DNA from: an uncultured Oscillospiraceae bacterium
GTDB taxonomy: Bacteria > Bacillota > Clostridia > Oscillospirales > Ruminococcaceae
NCBI GenBank assembly: GCA_934446455.1
Contig: CAKSEE010000011.1
Span: forward strand, 1-62,317
Length of the DNA: 62,317 nt
Direction: 5' to 3'
In this document: positions 24,298-31,879 of the stretch, one piece after another
How the letters are laid out: every line of letters starts with the position of its first letter
Position numbering within the stretch: position 1 is the first letter of the stretch
Position numbers and translations under genes: made by a program
The notes under the pieces: model-generated
What the model saw: the letters and a program-made list of their open reading frames with translations, nothing else
Databases searched by the model: none
What the model was told of the DNA's origin: nothing

Positions 24298-26745
24298 ATG
24301 AAAAAGAAAGTCAGCAAGAACATATGGATACTCACGGTATTCGTCGTGTTTATCGCAGTCGCCATGTCGTTTGTTTCATGGCTCATATACGCGGTATTCG
24401 CGGAGAACTACCGTGAGATAAAGCAGCAGTATTACGCGGTCGTATCGCACCAGATAGTGGAGGATATCGAAAACTCCGTTAAGAACGGCAAGCAGATAGA
24501 GCGCTTCTACGGCATGGACAAGGTGCTCAACAATATGCTTGACATCATAAGCACGGACAAAGTTCCGCTCAACGCCGCCATAACCGACGTCGACGGAAAC
24601 GTGCTTTACGACTCCTATACGGCGGCGGGCGACGGCGCGGACTATTACAACGCGCTCATTGCGGGTGAAACGGTGCAGGCGGGGCTGCGCTTTGACGACG
24701 GCGCGCAGTCCTACGTCATCATAAGCCAGAGCGGGCATGAGATGATGATACAGCCCATATACGACGCGGAGGGCGCGCAGATAGGCTCAATGCTGCTGTT
24801 TTACCGCACCGCGGACGTTGAAAGCGAGCTTTCGGGCGAGAAAGAGCGCAGCAACATCACAACGCTGCTTTGCGCGGGCGCTGTGATACTGATTATGGTG
24901 GTTTATTTCATAGCCGTGCCGCGCTCCGTTTCCGACGACAGCGAGGACGGCGCGGACGAGGTGTCGCGCTTCCGCAGGAAAGCGCTGCGCAACCGCGTTA
25001 TGTTCGTGGTCCCCGTTATCCTTATAATGGCAGGACTCATGGCGCAGTGCTTCTTCTCGTACAACGCCTACCAGAAGCGCTACAAGCGCGTAATGTTCGA
25101 GGGCGCGACGGGTATCTCCCGTTACCTCGGCGACATCATCGACGGGCTGAACGACAAGGGCGTGCCCTATGAGAAGATGAACGGGCTTGCGGAGTACCTC
25201 TCGGGCAAGGTGCATGATTCGCCGCTGTTGTGGAACGTAAGCGTGGTAAGCGTCTACGCGGACACCTCGTCGCTGCTTTCGCGCGACAGCGAGTACAATG
25301 TGTCGCTGCCGATAAGCACGGACGACGACAGCCCCATGCACATCAACATCGAGATATCCAAGGCGTACATCGACGAGAAAATGCTTGATATGCTGCTTGT
25401 GTTCGCGATGGCGTTCGCGGTGGCGATACTTATGATATACGAGCTGCTTAAGCTCCCCGACGCGCTTTTTACAAGGCTCTCAAAGGATTTCAGAAGCTCG
25501 CGCGGGGTGCAGGCGGCGACGGTCGCGCCCATGGTAAGGCTCGCGGCGTTCATAGCGTTCACGGGGCTTTACATCGGCACGCCGTTCTCCGCGGTGCTCA
25601 TCAACCAGTGGAACAAAACGCTGTTCGGACTGCCCGTAAACGTCGTGGCTTCTATCCCCATGACGGCGGAGCTGCTTTCCACAATGCTCTGCTCGCTGCT
25701 GCTTCTGCCGCTTTACAGAAAGCTCGGCGCGCGCAGGGTGCTTACGGTTTCTGCGCTTATTTCGGTCGCGGCGCAGATACTCTGCTTCACCGCGGACGGC
25801 CCCGCGCAGCTCATTGCGTTCCGTTTCCTTTCGGGCATGGGCTTTGCGGGAATAAAATACGCGCTCAACACTATCGTGTCGCAGGGCTCGGTATCCTCTG
25901 AAAACACGACGGATAACCTTGCGGCGCTTAACGCGGGGCTGCTGGGCGGCATTACCTGCGGCGCGTCGCTCGGCGCGGTTATCGCGGGGTCTATCGGCGT
26001 TCAGACGTCCTACCTTATCGCGGGCATTTTCATGGCGCTTTCGCTTGCGGCGCTCCTCGGGCTTTCCCCGTGGAAGCTTATTGCGGACAACAACGCTGCG
26101 GAGGCTGCGGCAGTAAAGCGCGCAACGCAGAAAACAGGGGCGCTCTCGTTCCTCGGAAGCTTTGCGTTCTGGCGGTATATGCTGCTGGTTGCCGTACCGC
26201 TCAACTTCGGGCTTATGTTCGTTGTGGCGTTCTTCCCGAGCTTTGTTTCCTCTATGGGCATGAGCGATATCGTGACCTCATACGGCTACCTTGTAAACGG
26301 GCTTATCGGCATATACATCGGCCCCAGACTCCTCAAAGCGCTCTCCCACAGGATAGGCAGGACCTTCTGCGTGGGGCTTTCGCTGCTCATAGCGGCGGGC
26401 GCGGTGTTTATCCTCAACATTGATATCCCCGTTGTGATACTTATGACGAGCGTAGCGCTGCTGGGTCTGTTCGACGGCTTTGGCACGCCCGCTTGCAGCG
26501 ACTACTATGTAAATCTCGGATTCGTAAAGAAGATAGGCGCAAATCAGGCGCTTGCAGTGCTCAGCGTCGTGGGCAGCGTCGTGCAGACGTTCAGCCCCGT
26601 GCTTTACTCTCTCATTCTCGGCAGCGGCATGGCCGGCGTGAATATCCTCGGAGCGGCGTTCGGCGTGTGCGCGGTGCTGTTTGTGATAACCGCGAAGCTT
26701 GGCGGGCTTGCAAAGGAAGAGCACAAGGACGCGGCGCGTCAATAA
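24298..26745 (+). CDS. Tandem-sensor / MFS transporter fusion
   Basis: The 815-residue protein combines two modules. Residues 1-385 repeat the TM-sensor-TM-TM-sensor-TM layout: TM1 ~8-33, sensor to ~180, TMs ~188-208 and ~232-255, second sensor to ~355 and TM ~363-383. Residues ~410-805 are a 12-TM major facilitator domain (LYRKLGARRVLTVSALISVAAQ around the loop 2-3 region; FRFLSGMGFAGIKYALNTIVSQ; TM-rich to the end). The transported compound is unknown. It follows the substrate-binding lipoprotein by 19 bp and may form a ligand-controlled transporter or a transporter-derived receptor with it. The ATG is preceded by GGTAAGGGGA. Confidence 0.75.
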   Translation: MKKKVSKNIWILTVFVVFIAVAMSFVSWLIYAVFAENYREIKQQYYAVVSHQIVEDIENSVKNGKQIERFYGMDKVLNNMLDIISTDKVPLNAAITDVDGNVLYDSYTAAGDGADYYNALIAGETVQAGLRFDDGAQSYVIISQSGHEMMIQPIYDAEGAQIGSMLLFYRTADVESELSGEKERSNITTLLCAGAVILIMVVYFIAVPRSVSDDSEDGADEVSRFRRKALRNRVMFVVPVILIMAGLMAQCFFSYNAYQKRYKRVMFEGATGISRYLGDIIDGLNDKGVPYEKMNGLAEYLSGKVHDSPLLWNVSVVSVYADTSSLLSRDSEYNVSLPISTDDDSPMHINIEISKAYIDEKMLDMLLVFAMAFAVAILMIYELLKLPDALFTRLSKDFRSSRGVQAATVAPMVRLAAFIAFTGLYIGTPFSAVLINQWNKTLFGLPVNVVASIPMTAELLSTMLCSLLLLPLYRKLGARRVLTVSALISVAAQILCFTADGPAQLIAFRFLSGMGFAGIKYALNTIVSQGSVSSENTTDNLAALNAGLLGGITCGASLGAVIAGSIGVQTSYLIAGIFMALSLAALLGLSPWKLIADNNAAEAAAVKRATQKTGALSFLGSFAFWRYMLLVAVPLNFGLMFVVAFFPSFVSSMGMSDIVTSYGYLVNGLIGIYIGPRLLKALSHRIGRTFCVGLSLLIAAGAVFILNIDIPVVILMTSVALLGLFDGFGTPACSDYYVNLGFVKKIGANQALAVLSVVGSVVQTFSPVLYSLILGSGMAGVNILGAAFGVCAVLFVITAKLGGLAKEEHKDAARQ

Positions 26746-26797
26746 GCAGGGTTTTGGCAGAAATGTCTGATTATATCAATATGAAAAGGAGAATAAT

Positions 26798-29056
26798 ATG
26801 TACAGCTACGCAACCAAGAGAAAACCAACCTCTCCTGCTGCGGGGCAGAAAAGCACGCCTTCGCAGCGGGCGGAAAATTCTGCGCTTGGCAGTTACCTTT
26901 CGGGACTGAAAAGCAGCCCGCTCAGTATGTCGGGCGAGCTTCAGCAGAAGATACGCGAGCGCTGCGGCATATCCCCCGAGGGGATACGCGTGTACCGCGA
27001 CAAGGGTCTTGCGGACCTCGGGCAGAAGGCGTATGCAAGGGGCAACGAGATACACGTTGCGGAGAACGCGGGCAGCCTTGATTCGGCGGCGGGACACAGG
27101 ATGATACTGCACGAAACCGCGCATATCGTGCAGCAGGGCAAATCTCACAGCATAGCCGCGGGCATTAACGAAACGCCCGCGCTCGAGAGCGAGGCTCACG
27201 CCGTGGCTGACGGCGCGCGCATGGACTCCACCGGCTTTACAGCCCCCATGCCCGCACAGGCGGCGCCAATACAGGGTCTTGGCAGGTGGGACAAAGCCAA
27301 AAAGTGGCTCGCTTCGGGCGGAACCGCTATCGCAGGCGCTGCGAAAAAGACGGGCGGCGCGATAGCCAACGGCGCGGTGAGCGCCTACGACTGGGTGCGC
27401 AACAAGCTTGACGACCACGCCGAGCACAAAAAGCAGAAGGAGGAAAGGGAGGGTCCCGGCTTCTTCTCGCGCCTTGGTACAAAGATATCCGACTCGTATC
27501 AGGGCAGCAAGCTGCAATCCATGGTAAACGGCGCGGGCAGAGGGCTTAAGACGGCGGGGCACGGCATTGCCACCGCTGCAAAAGCTACCGGCAGAGGTCT
27601 TGCGGCGGCAGGACGCGGCATTGCAAGCGGCGCAAAATGGCTTGGCGGCGGTATTGCAAGCGGCGCAAAGTCACTCGGCGGCTGGTTTAAGGAGCGCTTC
27701 AAGAAAGACCCCAACGCAGAGCCGGGGTTCTTCTCAAAGCTCGGCACAAAGATATCGGGCGCATATCAGGGCAGCTGGCTTCAAAAAGGTGTAAACGCCG
27801 CGGGCAGAGGGCTCAAGTGGGCAGGAAACGGAATCAAGAACGCGGCTAAGAGCGGCGCTGCGGGCATAAAGAAGGCATATCAGGGCAGCCTGCTTCAAAG
27901 AGGAGTAAACGCCACGGGCAGAGGACTTAAGGCGGCGGGTCAGTGGACTGCCAAGACAGCCAAAAAGGCGGGCAACTGGTTTAAGGACAGAAAGCAGGAC
28001 GTGACCGACTGGTGGCAGGAGAAGAAGGACGCGATGGCGGAGCATGAAAAGGTCCGCTACATGACCAACAAGGCAAACCGCGAGCTTTCGGAGGGAAGCG
28101 ACTATGTCGGCAGAATTGAGGCGGCAAGGCTTGCGCTCGGCAACGGCGAAATCGGCGAGCGCATGAGAAACCGCGCGAACATCGACGACGTGCTTGATTA
28201 TAAGAGCACCCGCGGCGAAGCCACTATGAAGGACAAGGCGAAGGGTATGCTTGCAAACAGACAGAAGCTCGCTGCGTCGGGACTGGGCGGCGCACTCTCC
28301 CTCGGAGGGACGATAGGAAAGAAGTTTGTTGCGGATAATGTCGGCGGCTTTATAGAGGGCGGCGTTGGCGCGGCAAAGGGCGCGACGAACCTTGCAATGC
28401 ACGGCTATCAGAAGAGCCGGGTAAACGGCGTTTCCGAGGACACGCTGAAAAGCGGCGCGACCGAAGAGCAGGCGCGCATGCTGCGCTTAGCGCAGGGCAA
28501 TATGTCCGACAAGCTCAGCCGCGATATGGTAGGCGACGGCTTTGATATGGCAAAGGGCGCGATAAAAGCCGCAGGCACGGGTCTTAACTTTGTGCTTCCC
28601 GGGGCGAGCACGGCAGCCACCGTTGTCGGTGCGGGCGCTACGCTCGGCAAAAAGATAGTACAGGGCAGCATGGCGTCGCGCGGGAACTGGCGCAGCATTA
28701 AGGACGAGATATTCGGCTCGGACGAAGACTATCAGGCGTTCAAGAAAGCGCACGGGCTGCGCAGCAAGGATATGCAGCTGCTTCTCGCGGAGCAGACGGG
28801 CTTCAGGGACGTGGACGAAATGGCTGACGCTTCCAAGTGGCAGCAGGCGCAGACGATGGACACAATGCTCGGGCAGGACGGCGACAACGGCGCAAAGGCG
28901 CTCATGGCGGCAAAGGGCATCAGGGGCGACGCGCTTAAGTCGAAGAACCTCGACAGCATAGCCGAGGACGATTTAGGCACAGGCATGTCCCTTAAGACCC
29001 TTGAGCATAACCGTGACCGCCGCCTTAAGAGAAGAGCCAAGGCAGGCACGAAGTAA
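26798..29056 (+). CDS. DUF4157 (eCIS core) cargo protein with amphipathic repeats
   Basis: The 752-residue protein has an N-terminal DUF4157 domain (~45-150) with HEXXH at 105-109 (LHETAHIVQQ) and the later LESEAHAVADGAR segment. This domain marks cargo loaded into extracellular CIS particles. Residues ~225-400 are three related ~35-residue repeats (core: FFSKLGTKIS, YQGS, GVNAAGRGLK) plus Gly/Ala/Lys-rich 11-residue-like stretches (GIASGAKWLGG), suggesting amphipathic membrane-binding helices. The C-terminal ~350 residues contain hydrophobic Gly-rich segments and no enzyme signature I recognise. It is followed by a YbjN-like chaperone gene. A membrane-active toxin is the leading inference. 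Confidence 0.82.
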   Translation: MYSYATKRKPTSPAAGQKSTPSQRAENSALGSYLSGLKSSPLSMSGELQQKIRERCGISPEGIRVYRDKGLADLGQKAYARGNEIHVAENAGSLDSAAGHRMILHETAHIVQQGKSHSIAAGINETPALESEAHAVADGARMDSTGFTAPMPAQAAPIQGLGRWDKAKKWLASGGTAIAGAAKKTGGAIANGAVSAYDWVRNKLDDHAEHKKQKEEREGPGFFSRLGTKISDSYQGSKLQSMVNGAGRGLKTAGHGIATAAKATGRGLAAAGRGIASGAKWLGGGIASGAKSLGGWFKERFKKDPNAEPGFFSKLGTKISGAYQGSWLQKGVNAAGRGLKWAGNGIKNAAKSGAAGIKKAYQGSLLQRGVNATGRGLKAAGQWTAKTAKKAGNWFKDRKQDVTDWWQEKKDAMAEHEKVRYMTNKANRELSEGSDYVGRIEAARLALGNGEIGERMRNRANIDDVLDYKSTRGEATMKDKAKGMLANRQKLAASGLGGALSLGGTIGKKFVADNVGGFIEGGVGAAKGATNLAMHGYQKSRVNGVSEDTLKSGATEEQARMLRLAQGNMSDKLSRDMVGDGFDMAKGAIKAAGTGLNFVLPGASTAATVVGAGATLGKKIVQGSMASRGNWRSIKDEIFGSDEDYQAFKKAHGLRSKDMQLLLAEQTGFRDVDEMADASKWQQAQTMDTMLGQDGDNGAKALMAAKGIRGDALKSKNLDSIAEDDLGTGMSLKTLEHNRDRRLKRRAKAGTK

Positions 29057-29088
29057 CGCGGAATATTTGTTGACGAAAGGAACTGCAC

Positions 29089-29541
29089 ATGAAGAAATTA
29101 TTTGAAAGGCTCGGCAGGGAGCTTGAAGAAAACGGCGTTGAGTGGTCGATAGACGAGAGCAAGGGCGACGCGGCGCTGCGCCTGCTCATAGATGGCATAG
29201 GTCCCGACGAGGACGGCACGATACTTATCGAGCTCAGCAAGGTGCCCGTTGAAAACACGGACGCGGGCTATTACTACTACCATACAAACATTGCAATGGA
29301 TATCGAAGCGCCGACTATCCCCGCGGTGCTTACAAAGCTCAACGAGATAAATCTGAGGACGGTGGTAGGAAATTTCGGCATACTCAGCGAGGAGCGCGTG
29401 ATGTATCACAAGTACGTTCTGCGCACGCCCGTTATGGACGAGGAGGCGCTCTACAAACTGCTTGACGACACGCTCGTAGACGTTATCGCAACGGTGGACA
29501 ACGAGTTCGTTGATCTCTTCCTCGCGCTCAAGACCGACTGA
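29089..29541 (+). CDS. YbjN-like protein, putative cargo chaperone
   Basis: The 150-residue protein fits the YbjN / type III secretion chaperone-like fold: a helix, a strand-rich region (DEDGTILIELSKVPV), then IPAVLTKLNEINLRTVVGNFGIL-type helix and strand, then RVMYHKYVLRTPVMDEEALYKLLDDTL. In secretion systems such small acidic proteins bind and hold effectors. It sits 32 bp after the DUF4157 cargo gene and is the last gene before a terminator, which supports a dedicated cargo chaperone. The family assignment is by pattern, not by alignment. The ATG is behind GAAAGGAACTGC. Confidence 0.65.
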   Translation: MKKLFERLGRELEENGVEWSIDESKGDAALRLLIDGIGPDEDGTILIELSKVPVENTDAGYYYYHTNIAMDIEAPTIPAVLTKLNEINLRTVVGNFGILSEERVMYHKYVLRTPVMDEEALYKLLDDTLVDVIATVDNEFVDLFLALKTD

Positions 29542-29559
29542 ACACACAGGCAGTAAGTT

Positions 29560-29595
29560 CCCCCCGCAAGCGGTAAGCCGTTTTGCGGGGGGATT
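29560..29595 (+). terminator. Terminator-like hairpin after the CIS operon
   Basis: A 10-bp GC-rich stem (CCCCCCGCAA with TTGCGGGGGG) encloses a 13-nt loop and is followed by ATTTCTG, a weak U-tract. It lies 18 bp after the last CIS gene. Confidence 0.7.
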
Positions 29596-29768
29596 TCTGC
29601 ATAAAATTCCTTCGGAAAGTTTGTCGGTTTTGCCTAATTTGGGAAAAATAAAATGCCGCCGGACGCCGCATGGGCTCGGCGCGTTGTTGAATATGCTGCA
29701 TTCTGCGCGCTGAAAATAACGAAAATGCACAAATCGGGGCGGCTGCGAAGCATAAACAACGCGTTATC

Positions 29769-29807
29769 ATGCACAAAAAGCTATAAGGCGGTTTGTGCAT
29801 TTTTTTC
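29769..29807 (+). terminator. Rho-independent terminator upstream of cas7
   Basis: A 9-bp stem (ATGCACAAA with TTTGTGCAT) is followed directly by TTTTTTCT. It isolates the downstream Cas7 gene from CIS transcription. Confidence 0.8.
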
Positions 29808-29867
29808 TGCGCAAAAATACAATTGGCAAAGCCGCGATAAAGGCGGCAGAAAAATCCCCGCTATTTG

Positions 29868-29876
29868 TGATATACT
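29868..29876 (+). promoter_or_regulatory. Extended -10 promoter for cas7
   Basis: TGATATACT matches an extended -10 element (TGnTATAAT) and lies 63 bp before the Cas7 start. No good -35 box is visible, as is common with extended -10 promoters. Confidence 0.5.
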
Positions 29877-29938
29877 TAAGGCAGGCGCGGAATGATACTG
29901 CCGCGCCCGATGATGATAATAAAAGGGGAAAACGGATT

Positions 29939-30790
29939 ATGGACGCATTACATAACAAAATCGACTTTGCCGTTATCTTTAGCGTGGCAGGCGCGAACCC
30001 CAACGGCGACCCGCTCAGCGGCAACCGCCCGCGCACCGATTCAGAGGGCTTTGGCGAGGTGTCGGCGGTGTGCATAAGGCGCAAGATACGCAACCGCTTG
30101 CAGGACATGGGCGAGCGAATTTTCGTACAGAGCGGCGACGGCTGCGACAGCCTGCGCGCAAGGGCGGAGCGCTGCGTGGAGCCGGAGAAAATTTCTTCGG
30201 GCAGGGACCCCGACCGCGCCCTTTTTACAAGAATCGCCTGCGAAAAGTGGATAGACGTTCGCAGCTTCGGGCAGGTATTCGCGTTTAATGGCGACGAGGT
30301 TTCCGCTGACGTGAGGGGACCCGTGTCCGTTGGCATCGCAAGGAGCGTATCTCCCGTTGACATCGCTCCAATGCAGATAGACGAGAGCGCAGACGGCGGG
30401 CGCGGTAAGGCGGGCAAAGCCTTCGCCAAGGGCGCAAAGCCCCGCGTTGAGTTCGGGTTGTATGTGTTCACGGGGAGCATTAACTGCCGGCTCGCCGAAA
30501 AGACGGGCTTTACCGATAAGGACGCAGAGAAGATAAAACAGGCGCTCATCAAGCTTTTTGAGAACGACTCTTCCCGCGCGCGCCCCGAGGGCAGCATGCG
30601 GGTGCGCCGTGTTTACTGGTGGAAGCACTCTTCAAAGTACCCTGCGGTGTCCTCGGCTAAGGTACATCACTCGCTTAAAATTACCGAAAAGGCGGGGCTT
30701 TCTCACAAGCCGCGCAGTTTTTACGACTACGACATAGCCCTTGAAAAAACAGACGGGCTCTGCGCCCCGGAAATATACGGGGATATGTAA
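29939..30790 (+). CDS. cas7: Orphan type I-C Cas7 (Csd2) protein
   Basis: The 283-residue protein is a clear Cas7/Csd2 (RAMP) family member of normal length. The N-terminus shows the ferredoxin-like first strand and signature NPNGDPLSGNRPRTD, followed by GEVSAVCIRRKIRNRLQD. Further on come DVRSFGQVFAF, RGPVSVGIARSV and VEFGLYVFTGSINCRLAEKTGF, and near the end RSFYDYDIALEKTDGL. In type I-C Cascade this protein forms the backbone along crRNA. No cas3, cas5, cas8, cas1, cas2, cas4 gene or repeat array is present in the window. The ATG follows AAAAGGGGAA. It has its own promoter and a terminator upstream, and the next gene is convergent. Confidence 0.9.
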   Translation: MDALHNKIDFAVIFSVAGANPNGDPLSGNRPRTDSEGFGEVSAVCIRRKIRNRLQDMGERIFVQSGDGCDSLRARAERCVEPEKISSGRDPDRALFTRIACEKWIDVRSFGQVFAFNGDEVSADVRGPVSVGIARSVSPVDIAPMQIDESADGGRGKAGKAFAKGAKPRVEFGLYVFTGSINCRLAEKTGFTDKDAEKIKQALIKLFENDSSRARPEGSMRVRRVYWWKHSSKYPAVSSAKVHHSLKITEKAGLSHKPRSFYDYDIALEKTDGLCAPEIYGDM

Positions 30791-30835
30791 TGGAGTGCCG
30801 CAAGGACGCGCCATGCGGGAATACTGCGCTCCACC

Positions 30836-31210
30836 TCACACCGTAATAAACTCCCGCAGCCTTTCAAGCGTTGCCTCGCCGATACCGTTGATGTTCAGCA
30901 GCTCGTCCACCGAGACGAACGCTCCGTGTTCCTCGCGGTAGGCAACAATCGCGCGAGCCTTTGCCGTGCCTATGCCGCTGAGCGCTGTAAGCTCCGCAGG
31001 GTCGGCGGTGTTTATGTTTACGGGCAGCGGCTCGGTCGCGCTTTGTCCGAGAACCTCGGCGCTTGTGTATGCGCTCTCGGCTGTGCGGCTGGCGGCGCGC
31101 TGCGCGGACATTATGAGATACGGAACGGATTCCGTGAAGAATACCCACGCGACGCAGACCGCTGCGAATATTTTAAGCGGCGTTCTGAGCTTTTTTATCA
31201 GCGCTTTCAC
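30836..31210 (-). CDS. comEA: ComEA-like helix-hairpin-helix DNA-binding protein
   Basis: The 124-residue protein has one N-terminal TM helix (LKIFAAVCVAWVFFTESVPYLIM) and a C-terminal double helix-hairpin-helix module (VNINTADPAELTALSGIGTAKARAIVAYREEHGAF; then LLNINGIGEATLERLREFI). ComEA binds incoming double-stranded DNA at the membrane during transformation. The start is a GTG at 31210 with only a weak ribosome site, so a nearby start is possible. No comEC gene is adjacent. It is convergent with the Cas7 gene, 45 bp apart. Confidence 0.85.
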   Translation of the reverse strand: MKALIKKLRTPLKIFAAVCVAWVFFTESVPYLIMSAQRAASRTAESAYTSAEVLGQSATEPLPVNINTADPAELTALSGIGTAKARAIVAYREEHGAFVSVDELLNINGIGEATLERLREFITV

Positions 31211-31358
31211 CGGCGACTTCGCCCCCTATGACTTTTTTTATGATTATAGCATAATTGCGGCAATTTTCGACATTCTTTCAGTAAATGAATTTTCTGCAGC
31301 AAGTGCGCGTTTGGTGTCAGTACCATAACAGAAGATTTGTCATGCACCTGTTTTGTGA

Positions 31359-31387
31359 TTGCTTTTCTGAAATAAATATGGTATAAT
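31359..31387 (+). promoter_or_regulatory. Sigma-A promoter of a putative small RNA
   Basis: TTGCTT (31359-31364), a 17-bp spacer and TATAAT (31382-31387), with TG just before the -10. Transcription would start near 31394. Confidence 0.6.
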
Positions 31388-31393
31388 AAACGC

Positions 31394-31453
31394 AAGTCGT
31401 TTGTTATAGTCAGTATGCCGTCCCCCGTGCGGAAGCAATCCGCCTATTTTTGA
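31394..31453 (+). ncRNA. Candidate ~60-nt small RNA
   Basis: A full promoter lies immediately upstream, and the segment ends in a hairpin (GCGGA at 31429-31433 with TCCGC at 31439-31443) followed by CTATTTTTG, which looks like an intrinsic terminator. No start codon with a ribosome site lies between. It could also simply be an alternative 5' start for the gene at 31523 with an attenuator. Confidence 0.35.
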
Positions 31454-31463
31454 AAAGAGACGA

Positions 31464-31492
31464 TTGACATTTGTGAAATTGTGTGTTAAAAT
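31464..31492 (+). promoter_or_regulatory. Sigma-A promoter of the small membrane-protein gene
   Basis: TTGACA (31464-31469), 17-bp spacer, TAAAAT (31487-31492). It lies 31 bp before the start codon at 31523. Confidence 0.8.
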
Positions 31493-31522
31493 GGAAATAA
31501 ACCATTTGTGGGGGGTAATTTA

Positions 31523-31789
31523 ATGATGCTGCTTTCTACAGCCGCTTCCGGAATAGACGATACAGGCTCGTCAGGCTTCTTCAGGTTAGGAACAATGATA
31601 GCATTTGTTATAGCAGCTGTAATTTTTGTCTTTATTGCGTGCACTATCGTTAAAAGCGGAAAGCATTCGGGCGAACCCGAGGACGAGACTTTTTATCTTA
31701 AAGAGATAAGAAAATACATACGAATTATCGCGCTGCTTCTGTTGGGTGTCGTGTACTTTACGATTGTGTGGTTAATTATTTCGGCGTAG
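31523..31789 (+). CDS. Small membrane protein of unknown function
   Basis: The 88-residue product has two hydrophobic helices, at about residues 22-45 (LGTMIAFVIAAVIFVFIACTIV) and 66-88 (IRIIALLLLGVVYFTIVWLII), with a short acidic cytoplasmic loop (SGEPEDETFYLKEIRKYIR). I do not recognise a family. The coding sequence is visibly more AT-rich than most of the window, which may indicate a different origin. ATG codons at 31523 and 31526 both follow GGGGGT; the earlier one is used here. A strong promoter and a terminator flank it, so it is a stand-alone transcription unit. Confidence 0.7.
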   Translation: MMLLSTAASGIDDTGSSGFFRLGTMIAFVIAAVIFVFIACTIVKSGKHSGEPEDETFYLKEIRKYIRIIALLLLGVVYFTIVWLIISA

Positions 31790-31820
31790 TAATAGCAAGA
31801 GAATCCCCTTTAACAAAAAT

Positions 31821-31853
31821 AAGCACCCTGCACAAAAACGGGGTGCTTTTTCT
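31821..31853 (+). terminator. Rho-independent terminator
   Basis: An 8-bp stem (AAGCACCC with GGGTGCTT) is followed by a run of T. It ends the small membrane-protein transcript. Confidence 0.85.
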
Positions 31854-31879
31854 GTGCCATTTTTCAAGGATGCGAGGAA

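Larger units (their letters stand above)
29542..29938 (+). other. Intergenic region between the CIS operon and cas7
   Basis: This 397-bp stretch has two terminator-like hairpins (29560-29595 and 29769-29807) and an extended -10 promoter near 29868-29876. The segment 29600-29768 has no convincing coding signal: the one open frame lacks a ribosome site and a plausible protein composition. No CRISPR-like direct repeats were seen here. Confidence 0.7.
31211..31522. other. AT-rich intergenic region with two promoters
   Basis: The 312-bp region separates the divergent comEA-like gene and the small membrane-protein gene. It contains promoter-like elements at 31359-31387 and 31464-31492 and a hairpin with a U-rich tail at 31429-31451. 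I see no coding signal. Confidence 0.7.

Noticed and set aside
27110..27124. HEXXH in the DUF4157 protein as proof of a zinc protease toxin
   Set aside because: The motif is part of the DUF4157 domain in general, where it marks CIS cargo; protease activity cannot be claimed from it.
29653..29895. 80-codon open frame upstream of cas7
   Set aside because: It crosses a clear terminator and a promoter, has no ribosome site and its product has no protein-like pattern.
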